This document shows positions 26,271 to 35,054 of a stretch of 64,000 bases of DNA, piece after piece. Made by a program: the position numbers and the translations under genes. The DNA lies in the NCBI RefSeq assembly GCF_006716095.1, contig NZ_VFOK01000001.1, positions 1,023,375 through 1,087,374 of the forward strand, written 5' to 3'. The DNA comes from Barrientosiimonas humi (lineage in GTDB: Bacteria; Actinomycetota; Actinomycetes; Actinomycetales; Dermatophilaceae). Numbering within the stretch: the stretch's first letter is position 1; each line of letters opens with the position of its first letter. The notes beneath the pieces are model-generated. The model made no database searches. It saw only the letters and a list, made by a program, of their open reading frames with translations, and had not been told where the DNA came from.

Positions 26271-27970
26271 GTGGCGGCCCCTGCCTCGCGCACGCGCAGC
26301 TCGCCGCGGTCGATCCGCCAGACCTCGTCGGCGCGGCGAGCCACCGCCGGGTCGTGCGTGGCCACGACGACGACGCGGTCGCGGCCGAGGTCGGCCAGCA
26401 GGTCGGCGACCGCATCGGCCGACTCCGGGTCGAGGTGCGCGGTGGGTTCGTCGAGCAGCCAGACGCCGCGGTCGGCCAGCACGGCGCGGGCCAGCGCGAC
26501 CCGGCGCGCCTCGCCGGCCGAGAGGCCGAGCCCGTCGTCGCCCACCGGCGAGGACAGCCCGTCGGGGAGCCGGGCGACCAGCGGCGAGAGCCCGACCGCG
26601 TGCGCGGCGGCGGCGACCTCGTCGTCGGAGGCGTCCGGGCGGCCGAGCCGGACGTTCTCGGCGAGGGTGCCGGCGAGCACGACGGTCCGCTGGCCGAGCC
26701 AGCCGACCGAGCCCGCGGGCGGGCCCTGCTCGCGCCCGGAGCCGTCGAGCGCGAGGGCGGCTCCCGAGGTCGGCGGGAGCAGGCCGCCGAGCGCCGACAG
26801 CAGCGTGGTCTTGCCCGCTCCCGAAGCACCCAGCACCGCGACGAGCCGGCCACGGCGAGCGGTCGCGGTGACCCCGCGCAGCACCGGTGCGGCAGCGTGG
26901 CGCGGGGTCAGGTCGGCCTCGCGCAGCCCGAGGCCGACGGGTCGGTCACCTGCGGCCCCGGCCGCGAGATCCGTTGTGCGGCGGTCGGTCTCGGCCGCGT
27001 CGACCAGCGGGCGCAGCACGTCGACGGCGGCCAGCGCCTTCTCCCGCTCGTGATATCCCGCCGCCACGTCACGCAGCGGCAGGAAGAACACGGGAGCCAG
27101 CACCAGCACGAACAGGCCCTGCCACAGCGACGGACGGGGCGCGAGGGGCAGGTCGACGAACCCGAGGCCCGCCAGCCCGACGTACGTCGCTGTCACCGCG
27201 ATCGCGAGCGTCACCACCACGTCGAGCACGCCGGCGGCGACGAACGCGCTGCGCAGCACGACGCTCGTGCGTCGGCCCAGCTCTTCGCTGCTGGCGCGCA
27301 GCTGCTCGCGCTCGCGCTCGACGGCGCCCAGCTCGCGCAGCACCTCCATCGCCCGGAAGCGTTCGAGCACCTGGGCGCTCAGCCGGCGCACGCCCTCGAG
27401 CTGGCGGGTGCTGGCGTCGCGCGTGGCCATGCCCGCGAGGCGCAGGTTGATCGGCAGGATCGGGGTCGCGAGCGCCAGCAGCACCGCGACCGGCCAGTGC
27501 GCGAGGGCGCACGCGAGCAGCACCACCGCGCACTGCCACGCGGCCGCGCGTCGAGCGGGGCGGGCCTGGGCGCTGAACCGTCCGACGTCGGCCGCGAGCT
27601 CGACCGCGGCCTGCACCGAGCGCTCCGCAGCAGGGGGAGCAGCAGCCGGGTCGACGGGCAGCGTGGCGTCGACGAGTCGTTCGCGCAGGCTCGCCGCGAT
27701 CGCGGAACCGCCTGCGGCAGAAGCGATCTCGGCCCGCCAGGTGGCGACCCTGCGGGCGACCAGCAGCAGGGCGAACGCCACGGCGGGCAGCGGCAGGCCG
27801 CCCGACTCGGCGCGGCTGACGAGCGTGACCAGCGCCGCCCACTGACCGACCAGCAGCGCCATCGCGCCGACCCGCCAGCGGGCGGCCGCGGCGAAGTCGC
27901 CGTCCCCGGGGGCCGCGGCGTCGTCGAGCCAGGCGAGGTCGTCGCGGCCGGGCGTCTCAGTCGTCCTCAT
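26267..27970 (-). CDS. cydD: ABC exporter subunit CydD
   Basis: This 567-residue half-transporter has six membrane helices, then an ATPase domain with GASGAGKT, LSAGEARR and VWLLDEPTAHLD. The signature reads LSAGE rather than LSGGQ. It pairs with CydC. The ATG at 27970 lies within the end of the preceding small membrane gene (14-base overlap), implying translational coupling through cydA-cydB-small gene-cydD-cydC. Confidence 0.93.
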   Translation of the reverse strand: MRTTETPGRDDLAWLDDAAAPGDGDFAAAARWRVGAMALLVGQWAALVTLVSRAESGGLPLPAVAFALLLVARRVATWRAEIASAAGGSAIAASLRERLVDATLPVDPAAAPPAAERSVQAAVELAADVGRFSAQARPARRAAAWQCAVVLLACALAHWPVAVLLALATPILPINLRLAGMATRDASTRQLEGVRRLSAQVLERFRAMEVLRELGAVEREREQLRASSEELGRRTSVVLRSAFVAAGVLDVVVTLAIAVTATYVGLAGLGFVDLPLAPRPSLWQGLFVLVLAPVFFLPLRDVAAGYHEREKALAAVDVLRPLVDAAETDRRTTDLAAGAAGDRPVGLGLREADLTPRHAAAPVLRGVTATARRGRLVAVLGASGAGKTTLLSALGGLLPPTSGAALALDGSGREQGPPAGSVGWLGQRTVVLAGTLAENVRLGRPDASDDEVAAAAHAVGLSPLVARLPDGLSSPVGDDGLGLSAGEARRVALARAVLADRGVWLLDEPTAHLDPESADAVADLLADLGRDRVVVVATHDPAVARRADEVWRIDRGELRVREAGAAT

Positions 27971-28145
27971 CGCGCCGCTCGTGCCGGATCCAGACGACCA
28001 GCCCGGCCAGGATGATCAGCGCGACGCCGACCAGGTTGAGCAGCTCGGAGTGGACCTGCGGGTAGCCGGCGAACATGTCGATGCTCACCGCATAGAGCAG
28101 CACGCACAGCACGGTGAGGCCGATGATGCCCAGCACGCGACTCAT
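27957..28145 (-). CDS. Small two-helix membrane protein inside the cyd operon
   Basis: It encodes 62 residues with two hydrophobic segments (about 3-24 and 36-54) and a charged tail (WIRHERRDEDD). It overlaps the cydB stop by ATGA and runs 14 bases into cydD, so it is tightly coupled on both sides. I recognise no family. It is longer than CydX (about 37 residues, one helix) but occupies the place where small bd-oxidase subunits are encoded. It could be an accessory subunit of the oxidase or an assembly factor. The overlaps and composition support a real gene. Confidence 0.75.
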   Translation of the reverse strand: MSRVLGIIGLTVLCVLLYAVSIDMFAGYPQVHSELLNLVGVALIILAGLVVWIRHERRDEDD

Positions 28146-29191
28146 CGCACCTCGCTCCCTCGCGGGCGCACGGCCTCCGACGCCGGCGAGACGCCCTCGG
28201 GCAGCTCGCTCGCGGTGCGCGGGACGTACTTCCCGCGGAAGACGTGGTGGGCGTACCAGTTGTAGAACAGCACGAGCGGGATGTTGAGCCCGACGCCGAC
28301 GAGCAGGAAGCCGATCGACGACGGCGGCGCCGCGACCTCCGGGAGGGTCAGCTCCGGCGGCACCACGACCGGGTGCAGATAGACGAGGACGCCGGTCATG
28401 CCGGCCACCTCGGCGATCGTGAGCAGCACGACCGGCTGCGGCCCACGGTCGGCCCAGCAGCGCAGCATGAGCAGCACCATGGCTGCCGCCCCGACGAGCG
28501 CGAGCACGGTCGCGACGACCAGCTGGGCACCGCCCGGCCGCGGCCAGGTGTCCTCCCACGCGAAGAACACGACGGCGCAGGCGGCCACCAGCGCGACCGT
28601 GAGCGTCGCGGCGGCGCGCGCGACGCGGGGGCGGGCGACGTAGCCGTCCTTGACCTGCAGCACGGCCGCGGCGGCCGTGACGTAGAGCGCGACCGTCGCG
28701 GCGGCGGTGAGCAGCGAGAAGGGGGTGAGGAAGTCCCAGGTGCCGCCGGCGAACTCGCCGTCCTCGACCCGCACCCCGCTGAGCAGCCCGCCCATGATCA
28801 GCCCCTGGGTGACGGCGGCGACCAGCGAGCCGAGGCCGAACACCAGCCCCCAGCTGCGCGGCACGACGGTGCCGTGCGCGGCCGCCTCGACCGCGACGCC
28901 GCGGGCGATGACCGCGAGGAGCATGACGATGACGGGGAGGTACAGGGCGGGCAGCGCGACGGCGTACGCCCCGGGCAGGCCGGCCCACAGGCTCACCCCG
29001 AGCAGGATGATCCACGACTCGTTGCCGTCCCAGGCGGTGGCGACCAGGTCGACGTTCTCGCGGCGGCGGCGCTCGTCGGTGTCGCCGAGCGTGAGGATGC
29101 CGAGCCCGAGGTCGTAGCCGTCGAGGACGACGTACATCACCAGGCACAGTGCGATGACGGAGTACCAGCCGAGGATCGCCAGATCGGTCAT
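28142..29191 (-). CDS. cydB: Cytochrome bd ubiquinol/menaquinol oxidase subunit II
   Basis: This 349-residue membrane subunit of the bd oxidase has about eight to nine helices. Typical motifs include VLDGYDLGLGIL near the N terminus and WDGNESWIILLG. It partners CydA in the membrane. The start overlaps the cydA stop by ATGA. Confidence 0.96.
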   Translation of the reverse strand: MTDLAILGWYSVIALCLVMYVVLDGYDLGLGILTLGDTDERRRRENVDLVATAWDGNESWIILLGVSLWAGLPGAYAVALPALYLPVIVMLLAVIARGVAVEAAAHGTVVPRSWGLVFGLGSLVAAVTQGLIMGGLLSGVRVEDGEFAGGTWDFLTPFSLLTAAATVALYVTAAAAVLQVKDGYVARPRVARAAATLTVALVAACAVVFFAWEDTWPRPGGAQLVVATVLALVGAAAMVLLMLRCWADRGPQPVVLLTIAEVAGMTGVLVYLHPVVVPPELTLPEVAAPPSSIGFLLVGVGLNIPLVLFYNWYAHHVFRGKYVPRTASELPEGVSPASEAVRPRGSEVR

Positions 29192-30570
29192 GCCGTCACC
29201 TCCGCGTCGCGCCGTGGATCGTCGCCGTCGGACCCGAGTTCCCCGTCGGGCCAGTCGGACTCGGGTCCGCGGCGCACCGAGCGCACGACGTAGACGACCC
29301 ACACGACCAGCAGCGTGAGATAGGTGAGGGTGAACGCGGCGAACGTCGCGACCACGCTGCCGGGCGCGATGTCGGAGACGCCGTCGGCCGTGCGCATCTC
29401 GCCGAAGACCACCCACGGCTGGCGGCCGGCCTCTGCGGTGACCCAGCCGCCGATGATCGCGACGATGCCGATGGGCGTCAGCCAGACCAGGAAGCGGTGA
29501 TAGCGCGGGGAGCTGTAGAGCCGGCCGCGCAGCCGCAGCACCACGCCGACGAACGCCGCGGCGAACATCACCATCGAGGCGTAGAACATCGCGCGGAAGC
29601 CGTAGAAGGTGGTGAGCATGTCGGGCCGCAGCTGCGGCGGGGTCTCCTTCAGCCCGGGCGTGGCCGTCTCGCCGGAGAGATCCTTGGCGATCCAGCTGCC
29701 GAGCCTCGGCACGCCGACCTCGACCCGGTTGCGCTCGGCCTGCTGGTCGGGGACGACGAGCAGCAGGTAGCCGGTGTTGTCGGAGTCCCAGTTGCCTTCC
29801 AGCGCCTGGAACTTCGCCGGCTGGTCGGGGATGACGTAGCGCGCCGCGACCTGGTCGCCGATCCACAGCTGGGCCGGCAGCAGCAGCGTCACGACGCCGA
29901 GCGACAGCGACAGCGTGCGCCTGCCGAACTCGGTCGCCCGGCCGTGCCGCAGGTAGTACGCGCCGATGCCGGCGACGAGCCAGGCCGCCGTGATCAGCAC
30001 GCCGAGCAGCATGTGCGGGAAGCGCCACCCGAACGACGGGCTGAAGATCGCCTCCCACCAGCTCGTCGGCACGAACTGCCCGTCGACGACGCGATAGCCC
30101 GACGGCGTCTGCATCCAGGAGTTGGCCGAGATGATCCAGGTCGTCGACAGGATGGTGCCGAGCGCGACGAGGCTGGTCGAGACCATCATGACGCGCTCGC
30201 TGACCCGGCCGTCGCCGTACAGCATGATCCCGATGAACCCGGCCTCCAGGAAGAACGCGGTCACCACCTCCATGCCGATGATCGGGCCGATGATGGGGCC
30301 GGTCGCGTGCGCGAACTTCCCCCAGTTGAGCCCGAACTCGAAGGTGATGACCGTGCCGCTGACCACCCCGAGCGCGAAGCCCAGCGCGAAGATGCGCTTC
30401 CAGAACCGGAAGATCTGCAGGTAGACCGGCTTGCGGGTGCGCAGGTGCAGCGCGTAGACGACCGCGAGGAAGATCGACAGCCCGACCGTGATCGCCGGGA
30501 ACGTCATGTGGAACGCGATGGTCACCGCGAACTGCCAGCGCGACAGGTCCAGCACGGTCGGGTCGGGCAC
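29188..30570 (-). CDS. cydA: Cytochrome bd oxidase subunit I
   Basis: This 460-residue catalytic subunit reduces oxygen with quinol. The haem-ligand histidine at about 21 (AFHMTFPAITVG), the GRQPW motif and the quinol-binding region are present. The Q-loop is of the short type, as in actinobacteria and Geobacillus. The GTG start at 30570 has AGGAGG five bases upstream. It heads the operon cydA-cydB-small gene-cydD-cydC, giving oxidase and its maturation transporter together. Such oxidases serve growth at low oxygen and resist nitric oxide. Confidence 0.96.
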   Translation of the reverse strand: MPDPTVLDLSRWQFAVTIAFHMTFPAITVGLSIFLAVVYALHLRTRKPVYLQIFRFWKRIFALGFALGVVSGTVITFEFGLNWGKFAHATGPIIGPIIGMEVVTAFFLEAGFIGIMLYGDGRVSERVMMVSTSLVALGTILSTTWIISANSWMQTPSGYRVVDGQFVPTSWWEAIFSPSFGWRFPHMLLGVLITAAWLVAGIGAYYLRHGRATEFGRRTLSLSLGVVTLLLPAQLWIGDQVAARYVIPDQPAKFQALEGNWDSDNTGYLLLVVPDQQAERNRVEVGVPRLGSWIAKDLSGETATPGLKETPPQLRPDMLTTFYGFRAMFYASMVMFAAAFVGVVLRLRGRLYSSPRYHRFLVWLTPIGIVAIIGGWVTAEAGRQPWVVFGEMRTADGVSDIAPGSVVATFAAFTLTYLTLLVVWVVYVVRSVRRGPESDWPDGELGSDGDDPRRDAEVTA

Positions 30571-30700
30571 GCGTCCTCCTCGGTCCGCGCGGGCCGTCCC
30601 CCGGCGTCGCGCCACCGTCATCGTCGTATGCCGGGCGCGGGCTGTCGAGCGATCCGGGCACACCCGTTGCCGGCGGCGCCGGCCGGAGTAGGTTCGGCGC

Positions 30701-31411
30701 ATGAGCGAACTCGATGCGGTGGCAACCGATCTCGCGCCGACGGGCACGCTGCGCGCGGCGATCAACGTCGGCAACCCGGTGCTCGCGCAGGGCGACCCGG
30801 CCGACCCGAGCGGGGTCACCGTCGACCTCGCCCGGCGGCTCGGCGAGCAGCTGGGGCTGCCGGTCGAGCTGACCGGGTTCACCGCCGCGCGGCAGTCGTT
30901 CGAGGCGATGCGCGACGGCGCGGCCGACCTGTGCTTCCTGGCCGTCGACCCCGCCCGCGCCGTCGAGGTCGCCTTCTCCCCGCCGTACGTCCTCATCACC
31001 GGCGTCTTCGTCGTCGCCGACGACTCCGCGATCGGCTCGGCCGAGGAGGTCGACCGGCCCGGGGTGCGGGTCGGGGTGAAGGAGGGGTCGGCGTACGACC
31101 TGCACCTGTCGCGCGAGCTGCGGCAGGCCGAGGTGGTGCGCGGGTCCGACGGGGTGACGGTGTTCGCCGAGCAGGGGCTCGAGGTCGGTGCCGGCATCCG
31201 GCAGCCGGTGCAGGCGTGGGCCGACGAGCGCGGCGGGATGCGGGTGCTGGAGCCGGAGTTCATGCAGATCCGCCAGGCCGTCGGCATCCCGGTCGACCGC
31301 GCGGAGGAGACCAAGGCGTGGGTGGCGGACTTCGTGGAGCAGGCGATCTCCGACGGTTTCGTGGCCGAGGCGCTGCGTCGCTCGGGGCAGGACGAGGACC
31401 TGGTCAGGTGA
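30701..31411 (+). CDS. Solute-binding-protein-like protein without signal peptide
   Basis: This 236-residue protein has the fold pattern of family 3 amino-acid binding proteins (SGVTVDLARRLGEQLGLPVELTGF, FSPPYVLITGVFVV). The N terminus (MSELDAVATDLAPTG) is neither a signal peptide nor a lipobox, so it should be cytoplasmic. TAGGTT six bases before the ATG suggests a leaderless transcript, so the start is not simply misplaced downstream. No permease lies beside it in the same orientation. It may be a cytosolic ligand-binding or cyclohexadienyl-dehydratase-like enzyme; the function is unassigned. Its stop overlaps the convergent ABC permease by 8 bases. Confidence 0.8.
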   Translation: MSELDAVATDLAPTGTLRAAINVGNPVLAQGDPADPSGVTVDLARRLGEQLGLPVELTGFTAARQSFEAMRDGAADLCFLAVDPARAVEVAFSPPYVLITGVFVVADDSAIGSAEEVDRPGVRVGVKEGSAYDLHLSRELRQAEVVRGSDGVTVFAEQGLEVGAGIRQPVQAWADERGGMRVLEPEFMQIRQAVGIPVDRAEETKAWVADFVEQAISDGFVAEALRRSGQDEDLVR

Positions 31412-32216
31412 GCAGCAGCCGCTCCAGCCGCCGCGACACGATGCGCATCCCGATCAGCCCCATCGCGAGCAGGTAGGCGACCGACACCAGCGAGGCGACC
31501 GTGAGGTGCCCGGTGGTCAGCTCGCGCTCCAGCACCACCCCGCGATAGAGCGGGGTCGCCTCGACCACCCAGCGCAGCGCCTCGGGATAGGCGGTGAGCG
31601 GGAAGAAGGTCGCGGAGAACAGGAACAGCGGCAGCTGCCCGAGGGTGATGAACTCGAAGTCCTGCCAGGTGCGCATCCAGGTCGTCAGCGCCATGCACGC
31701 CCCGGCGAACGCGAACCCGATGAGCAGCGCGGCCGGCACCGCGAGCAACGCCCACCACGACCCGACCAGGTCGAGGGCGAGCATCACGAGCAGGAAGACC
31801 GTGGCGTAGACCGCGCCGCGCAGCAGCGCCCAGCTGATCTCGCCGCGCGCGATGTCGCGGGTGGTGAGCGGCGTCGCGAGCATCTGCTCGTAGAGCTTTT
31901 GGTACTTCAGCCGGAAGAACACCCCGAACGTGGTGTCGATGAGCGCGCCGTTCATCGCCGACGCCGCGAGCATCGCGGGCGCGACGAACTCGGCGTAGGG
32001 CACCTGGTGGCCGTCGACCTCGAAGCCGGGGATGAGCTTGCCGACGCCGATGCCGAGGGAGAGCAGGAACAGCACCGGCTCCAGGAAGCCGGTGACGAAC
32101 CACAGCCACCCGCGGCGATAGACCAGCACGTTGCGCGACAGCAGCACGCCGGTGGCTTCACGCGCCGACAGCTGCCGCACGGTCTGCCGCGTCGTCGCGG
32201 CGCTGAGCACGGCCAT
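31404..32216 (-). CDS. ABC-2 type permease (second subunit)
   Basis: A 270-residue protein with six hydrophobic segments and the ABC-2 pattern (LYEQMLATPLTTRDIARGE, TLGQLPLFLFSATFFPLTAYP). It is the last of a three-gene exporter ATPase-permease-permease, starting where the first permease stops. Daunorubicin-resistance-type transporters have this layout; the substrate is unknown. Confidence 0.88.
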   Translation of the reverse strand: MAVLSAATTRQTVRQLSAREATGVLLSRNVLVYRRGWLWFVTGFLEPVLFLLSLGIGVGKLIPGFEVDGHQVPYAEFVAPAMLAASAMNGALIDTTFGVFFRLKYQKLYEQMLATPLTTRDIARGEISWALLRGAVYATVFLLVMLALDLVGSWWALLAVPAALLIGFAFAGACMALTTWMRTWQDFEFITLGQLPLFLFSATFFPLTAYPEALRWVVEATPLYRGVVLERELTTGHLTVASLVSVAYLLAMGLIGMRIVSRRLERLLLT

Positions 32217-33040
32217 CAGCGCACCAGCCTGCGCTGCAGCGCGCGGATGCTCAGGGCGACGCCGACCGCTGCCAGGGTGGCGAGGTAGGCCAGGTGCACC
32301 AGGGCAGGGCCCGTCTCGGTCGTGCCGATCATCAGCGACCGGGTCAGCTCGGTCGCGTGGAACAGCGGGGTGAACGCGGCGGCGGTCTCGAGCGCGGGGC
32401 CGAGGTTGCTCACCGGGAAGAAGCCGCCGGAGAACAGGAACAGCGGCAGCAGCAGCACCCGGAAGATCACCGTGAAGCCCTGCTCGTTGTCGCTGCTGGC
32501 CGCGAAGGCGTAGATCGGGCCGGCGAACGCGACACCGGCGACCAGCTGCACCGCGATCGCGCCCAGCGCACCCCACGGCGAGGCGAGCACGCCGAACGGG
32601 ACCATCACCGCGACGAACACCGCCGACGCGAGCGCCACCCGGGCGACGACGAACCCCAGGTTCGCCAGCACGATCTCGGGCACGCCCAGGGGAGTGGCGA
32701 GCATCGAGAAGTACGTCTTGTGCCACTTGATCTGGCCCATCACCGGATAGGTCGACTCGCCGAAGGCCATCATCATCGTCTGTGCGGCGAGCATGCCGGG
32801 CACGACGAACGCCAGGTAACTCGGGGCGCCGTCGAGCGTCGCCGGGTCGGCCTGGACGTAGCTGCCGAGCAGCATGCCCATCGCCGCGACGTAGAGCAGC
32901 GGCGTGACGAAGGAGTTGACCACCGAGCCCTTCCAGGTGCGGCGGTAGACGGTCAACCAGTAGTCGCGCAGGTTCCAGACCCGCCGCCACCACGGCTGCT
33001 CGGGGACCGCGACGCCACTCGTCGCTTCCGTCGCGCTCAT
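32216..33040 (-). CDS. ABC-2 type permease (first subunit)
   Basis: This 274-residue six-helix permease is similar in design to its downstream neighbour (YFSMLATPLGVPEIVLANLGFVVAR, LLLPLFLFSGGFFPVSNLGP). The two probably form a heterodimer served by the ATPase encoded immediately upstream, whose stop overlaps its start (ATGA). Confidence 0.88.
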   Translation of the reverse strand: MSATEATSGVAVPEQPWWRRVWNLRDYWLTVYRRTWKGSVVNSFVTPLLYVAAMGMLLGSYVQADPATLDGAPSYLAFVVPGMLAAQTMMMAFGESTYPVMGQIKWHKTYFSMLATPLGVPEIVLANLGFVVARVALASAVFVAVMVPFGVLASPWGALGAIAVQLVAGVAFAGPIYAFAASSDNEQGFTVIFRVLLLPLFLFSGGFFPVSNLGPALETAAAFTPLFHATELTRSLMIGTTETGPALVHLAYLATLAAVGVALSIRALQRRLVR

Positions 33041-34026
33041 CAGTCCACCAGGCTGCGGCCGGTCAGGTGCAGGAAGACGTCCTCCAGCGTGGAGCGGCGC
33101 ACCAGCACCGCGACCGGCTCGAGGCCGCGCTCGTGCACCTGCGCCAGGGTGCGCTCCCCGTCGTCGGTGTAGAGCAGCAGCCGGTCGGGCAGCACCTCGA
33201 CCCGCTCGGCGAGGTCGCGCACCCGGTCGGCCAGCGCCTCGTGCTCGCCCACCCCGAACCGCACCTCGGCGACCTCGCGGGTGGAGAACCGGCGGATGAG
33301 CTCCAACGGCGACCCCTCGGCGGCGATGGTGCCCTTGTCCATGACGACGAGACGGTCGCACAGCTGCTCCGCCTCGTCCATGTAGTGGGTGGTCAGCACG
33401 AGGGTGACGCCCTGCTGCTTGAGCCGAAAAAGCTTGTCCCACAACGTGTGTCGCGCCTGCGGGTCGAGGCCGGTGGTCGGCTCGTCGAGCAGCAGCACCT
33501 CGGGGTCGTTGATCAGTGACCGGGCGATGGTGAGGCGGCGCTTCATGCCGCCGGACAGGTCGTCGATCTTGACGTGCGCCTTGTCGGTGAGCGCCGCGAA
33601 CTCCAGCAGCTCCTCGGCCTTGGCCCGCACGTGCGCCTTGGGCAGCCCGAAGTAGCGACCGTAGACGATCAGGTTGTCGCGCACGGTCAGCTCGGCGTCG
33701 AGCGTGTCCTCCTGCGGGCAGACCCCGATGCGGCCGCGGATGCGCGGCCCGTCGACCGCCGGGTCCATGCCGAGGATGCGCAGCTGGCCGCCGCTGATCG
33801 GCGAGACGCTCGCGATCATCCGCATGGTCGAGGACTTGCCCGCGCCGTTGGGGCCGAGGAAGCCGAACGCCTCGCCCCGCACCACGTCGACGTCGATGCC
33901 GCGCACCGCCTCGAAGTCGCCGAAGCTCTTGCGCAGCCCACGCGCGCTGACCAGCGACTCGCGTGCCGTGCTCGGCGCGGCTGGTCGGTCGGTCATGGCC
34001 TCGGGAGTGGCGGACGGTTCGGGCAC
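33040..34026 (-). CDS. ABC exporter ATPase (DrrA-like)
   Basis: This 328-residue ATPase has Walker A GPNGAGKS, signature LSGGMKRR, Walker B LLLDEPTTGLDP and the H-loop TTHYMDEAEQL. A C-terminal domain of about 80 residues, typical of drug exporters, follows. I chose the GTG at 34026 because TAGGGT lies seven bases upstream, the leaderless pattern seen across the window. An ATG at 33996 has no good ribosome site. It is first of the ATPase-permease-permease operon. Confidence 0.9.
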   Translation of the reverse strand: MPEPSATPEAMTDRPAAPSTARESLVSARGLRKSFGDFEAVRGIDVDVVRGEAFGFLGPNGAGKSSTMRMIASVSPISGGQLRILGMDPAVDGPRIRGRIGVCPQEDTLDAELTVRDNLIVYGRYFGLPKAHVRAKAEELLEFAALTDKAHVKIDDLSGGMKRRLTIARSLINDPEVLLLDEPTTGLDPQARHTLWDKLFRLKQQGVTLVLTTHYMDEAEQLCDRLVVMDKGTIAAEGSPLELIRRFSTREVAEVRFGVGEHEALADRVRDLAERVEVLPDRLLLYTDDGERTLAQVHERGLEPVAVLVRRSTLEDVFLHLTGRSLVD

Positions 34027-34112
34027 AGCTACGACCCTAGTGAGGCTCACCGACAACCCCGGAACGATTAACCCGGTTGTCGCGGCGAGCACGCCGGGCC
34101 AGGCTCGGCCGG

Positions 34113-34865
34113 GTGAAGGACTTCGACCCAGCCACCAGCTTCGGGCCCGACGTGGCCGCGCGCTACGACGACGAACCACGCGGGGACGAGGACGCCGCGG
34201 CCGGCTTCCTGGCCGGCCTGCTGCCCGGCGACGCGCCGGACGGTTCGCCGGCCGGCGCGCTGGAGCTGGCCATCGGCACCGGCCGGGTCGCGCTGCCGCT
34301 CGCGGCGCGCGGGGTGCGCGTCGACGGGATCGAGCTGTCGCCCGACATGGTCGACGTGCTCCGCTCGCGCGACGGTGGCGCTGACCTGCGCGTCGTCCTC
34401 GGCGACATGGCCCGCGAGACGACGGGGGAGACGTACCCGCTCGTCTTCCTCGTCTACAACACGATCTTCAACCTGCTCGGCCAGGACGAGCAGGTTCGCT
34501 GCTTCGAGAACGCCGCGCGCCACCTGCGGCCCGGTGGGCGGTTCGTGGTCGAGGCCGCCGTGCCGAGCGCGTGGCTCCCGACCGACTCCTACGCCCGGCC
34601 CGAGCAGGTCGAGACCGACGCGGTGACGCTGGACGTCTGCCGCTACGACCCGGTTACCCAGCACCTGGTGGAGAACCACGTGCGCATCGCTGCCGACGGC
34701 GTACGTTTCGCGCCCATCGTCTGTCGCCTCGCCTGGCCGTCCGAGCTGGACCTGATGGCGCGGCTCGCGGGGCTGCGGCTCGAGGCGAGGTACGGCGGCT
34801 GGCACCGACAGCCGTACACCGGGCGCGACCAGCACGTCTCGGTCTACGTGCGCGGGCGCTCGTGA
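34113..34865 (+). CDS. SAM-dependent class I methyltransferase
   Basis: This 250-residue Rossmann methyltransferase has motif I ALELAIGTGRVALPLA, then the acidic ELSPDMV and the GDMARE region. The substrate is not evident. CAGGCT seven bases before the GTG start at 34113 fits a leaderless promoter; a TTG at 34077 would lengthen it by 12 residues. It is divergent from the ABC exporter and followed by a very long hairpin. Confidence 0.88.
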   Translation: MKDFDPATSFGPDVAARYDDEPRGDEDAAAGFLAGLLPGDAPDGSPAGALELAIGTGRVALPLAARGVRVDGIELSPDMVDVLRSRDGGADLRVVLGDMARETTGETYPLVFLVYNTIFNLLGQDEQVRCFENAARHLRPGGRFVVEAAVPSAWLPTDSYARPEQVETDAVTLDVCRYDPVTQHLVENHVRIAADGVRFAPIVCRLAWPSELDLMARLAGLRLEARYGGWHRQPYTGRDQHVSVYVRGRS

Positions 34866-34900
34866 CGCCGCCGAACCGGGGACGAGCAGAGGTCTCCGCA

Positions 34901-34977
34901 GCCGCTTTACTCTGGGGCGGCTGGTGCGCCACCCCGCGCCGGTCGGTGGCGCACCACGCGCCCCAGAGTAAAGCCGC
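34901..34977. terminator. Long near-perfect inverted repeat (33-bp arms)
   Basis: Arms 34901-34933 and 34945-34977 pair at 30 of 33 positions around an 11-base loop. The arms include CTTTACTCTGGGGC and its complement. It lies 35 bases after the methyltransferase stop and before the co-directed lipoprotein promoter. It may be a terminator, but it is far longer than needed and may be a mobile or structural element. Confidence 0.8.
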
Positions 34978-35054
34978 CTCCGAAGCACCCCTCGCCCGGA
35001 GGATTCGCGCCCGGAACCGACCGGGGCGACACAGCCCGGCCTAGCGTGAGCGGC

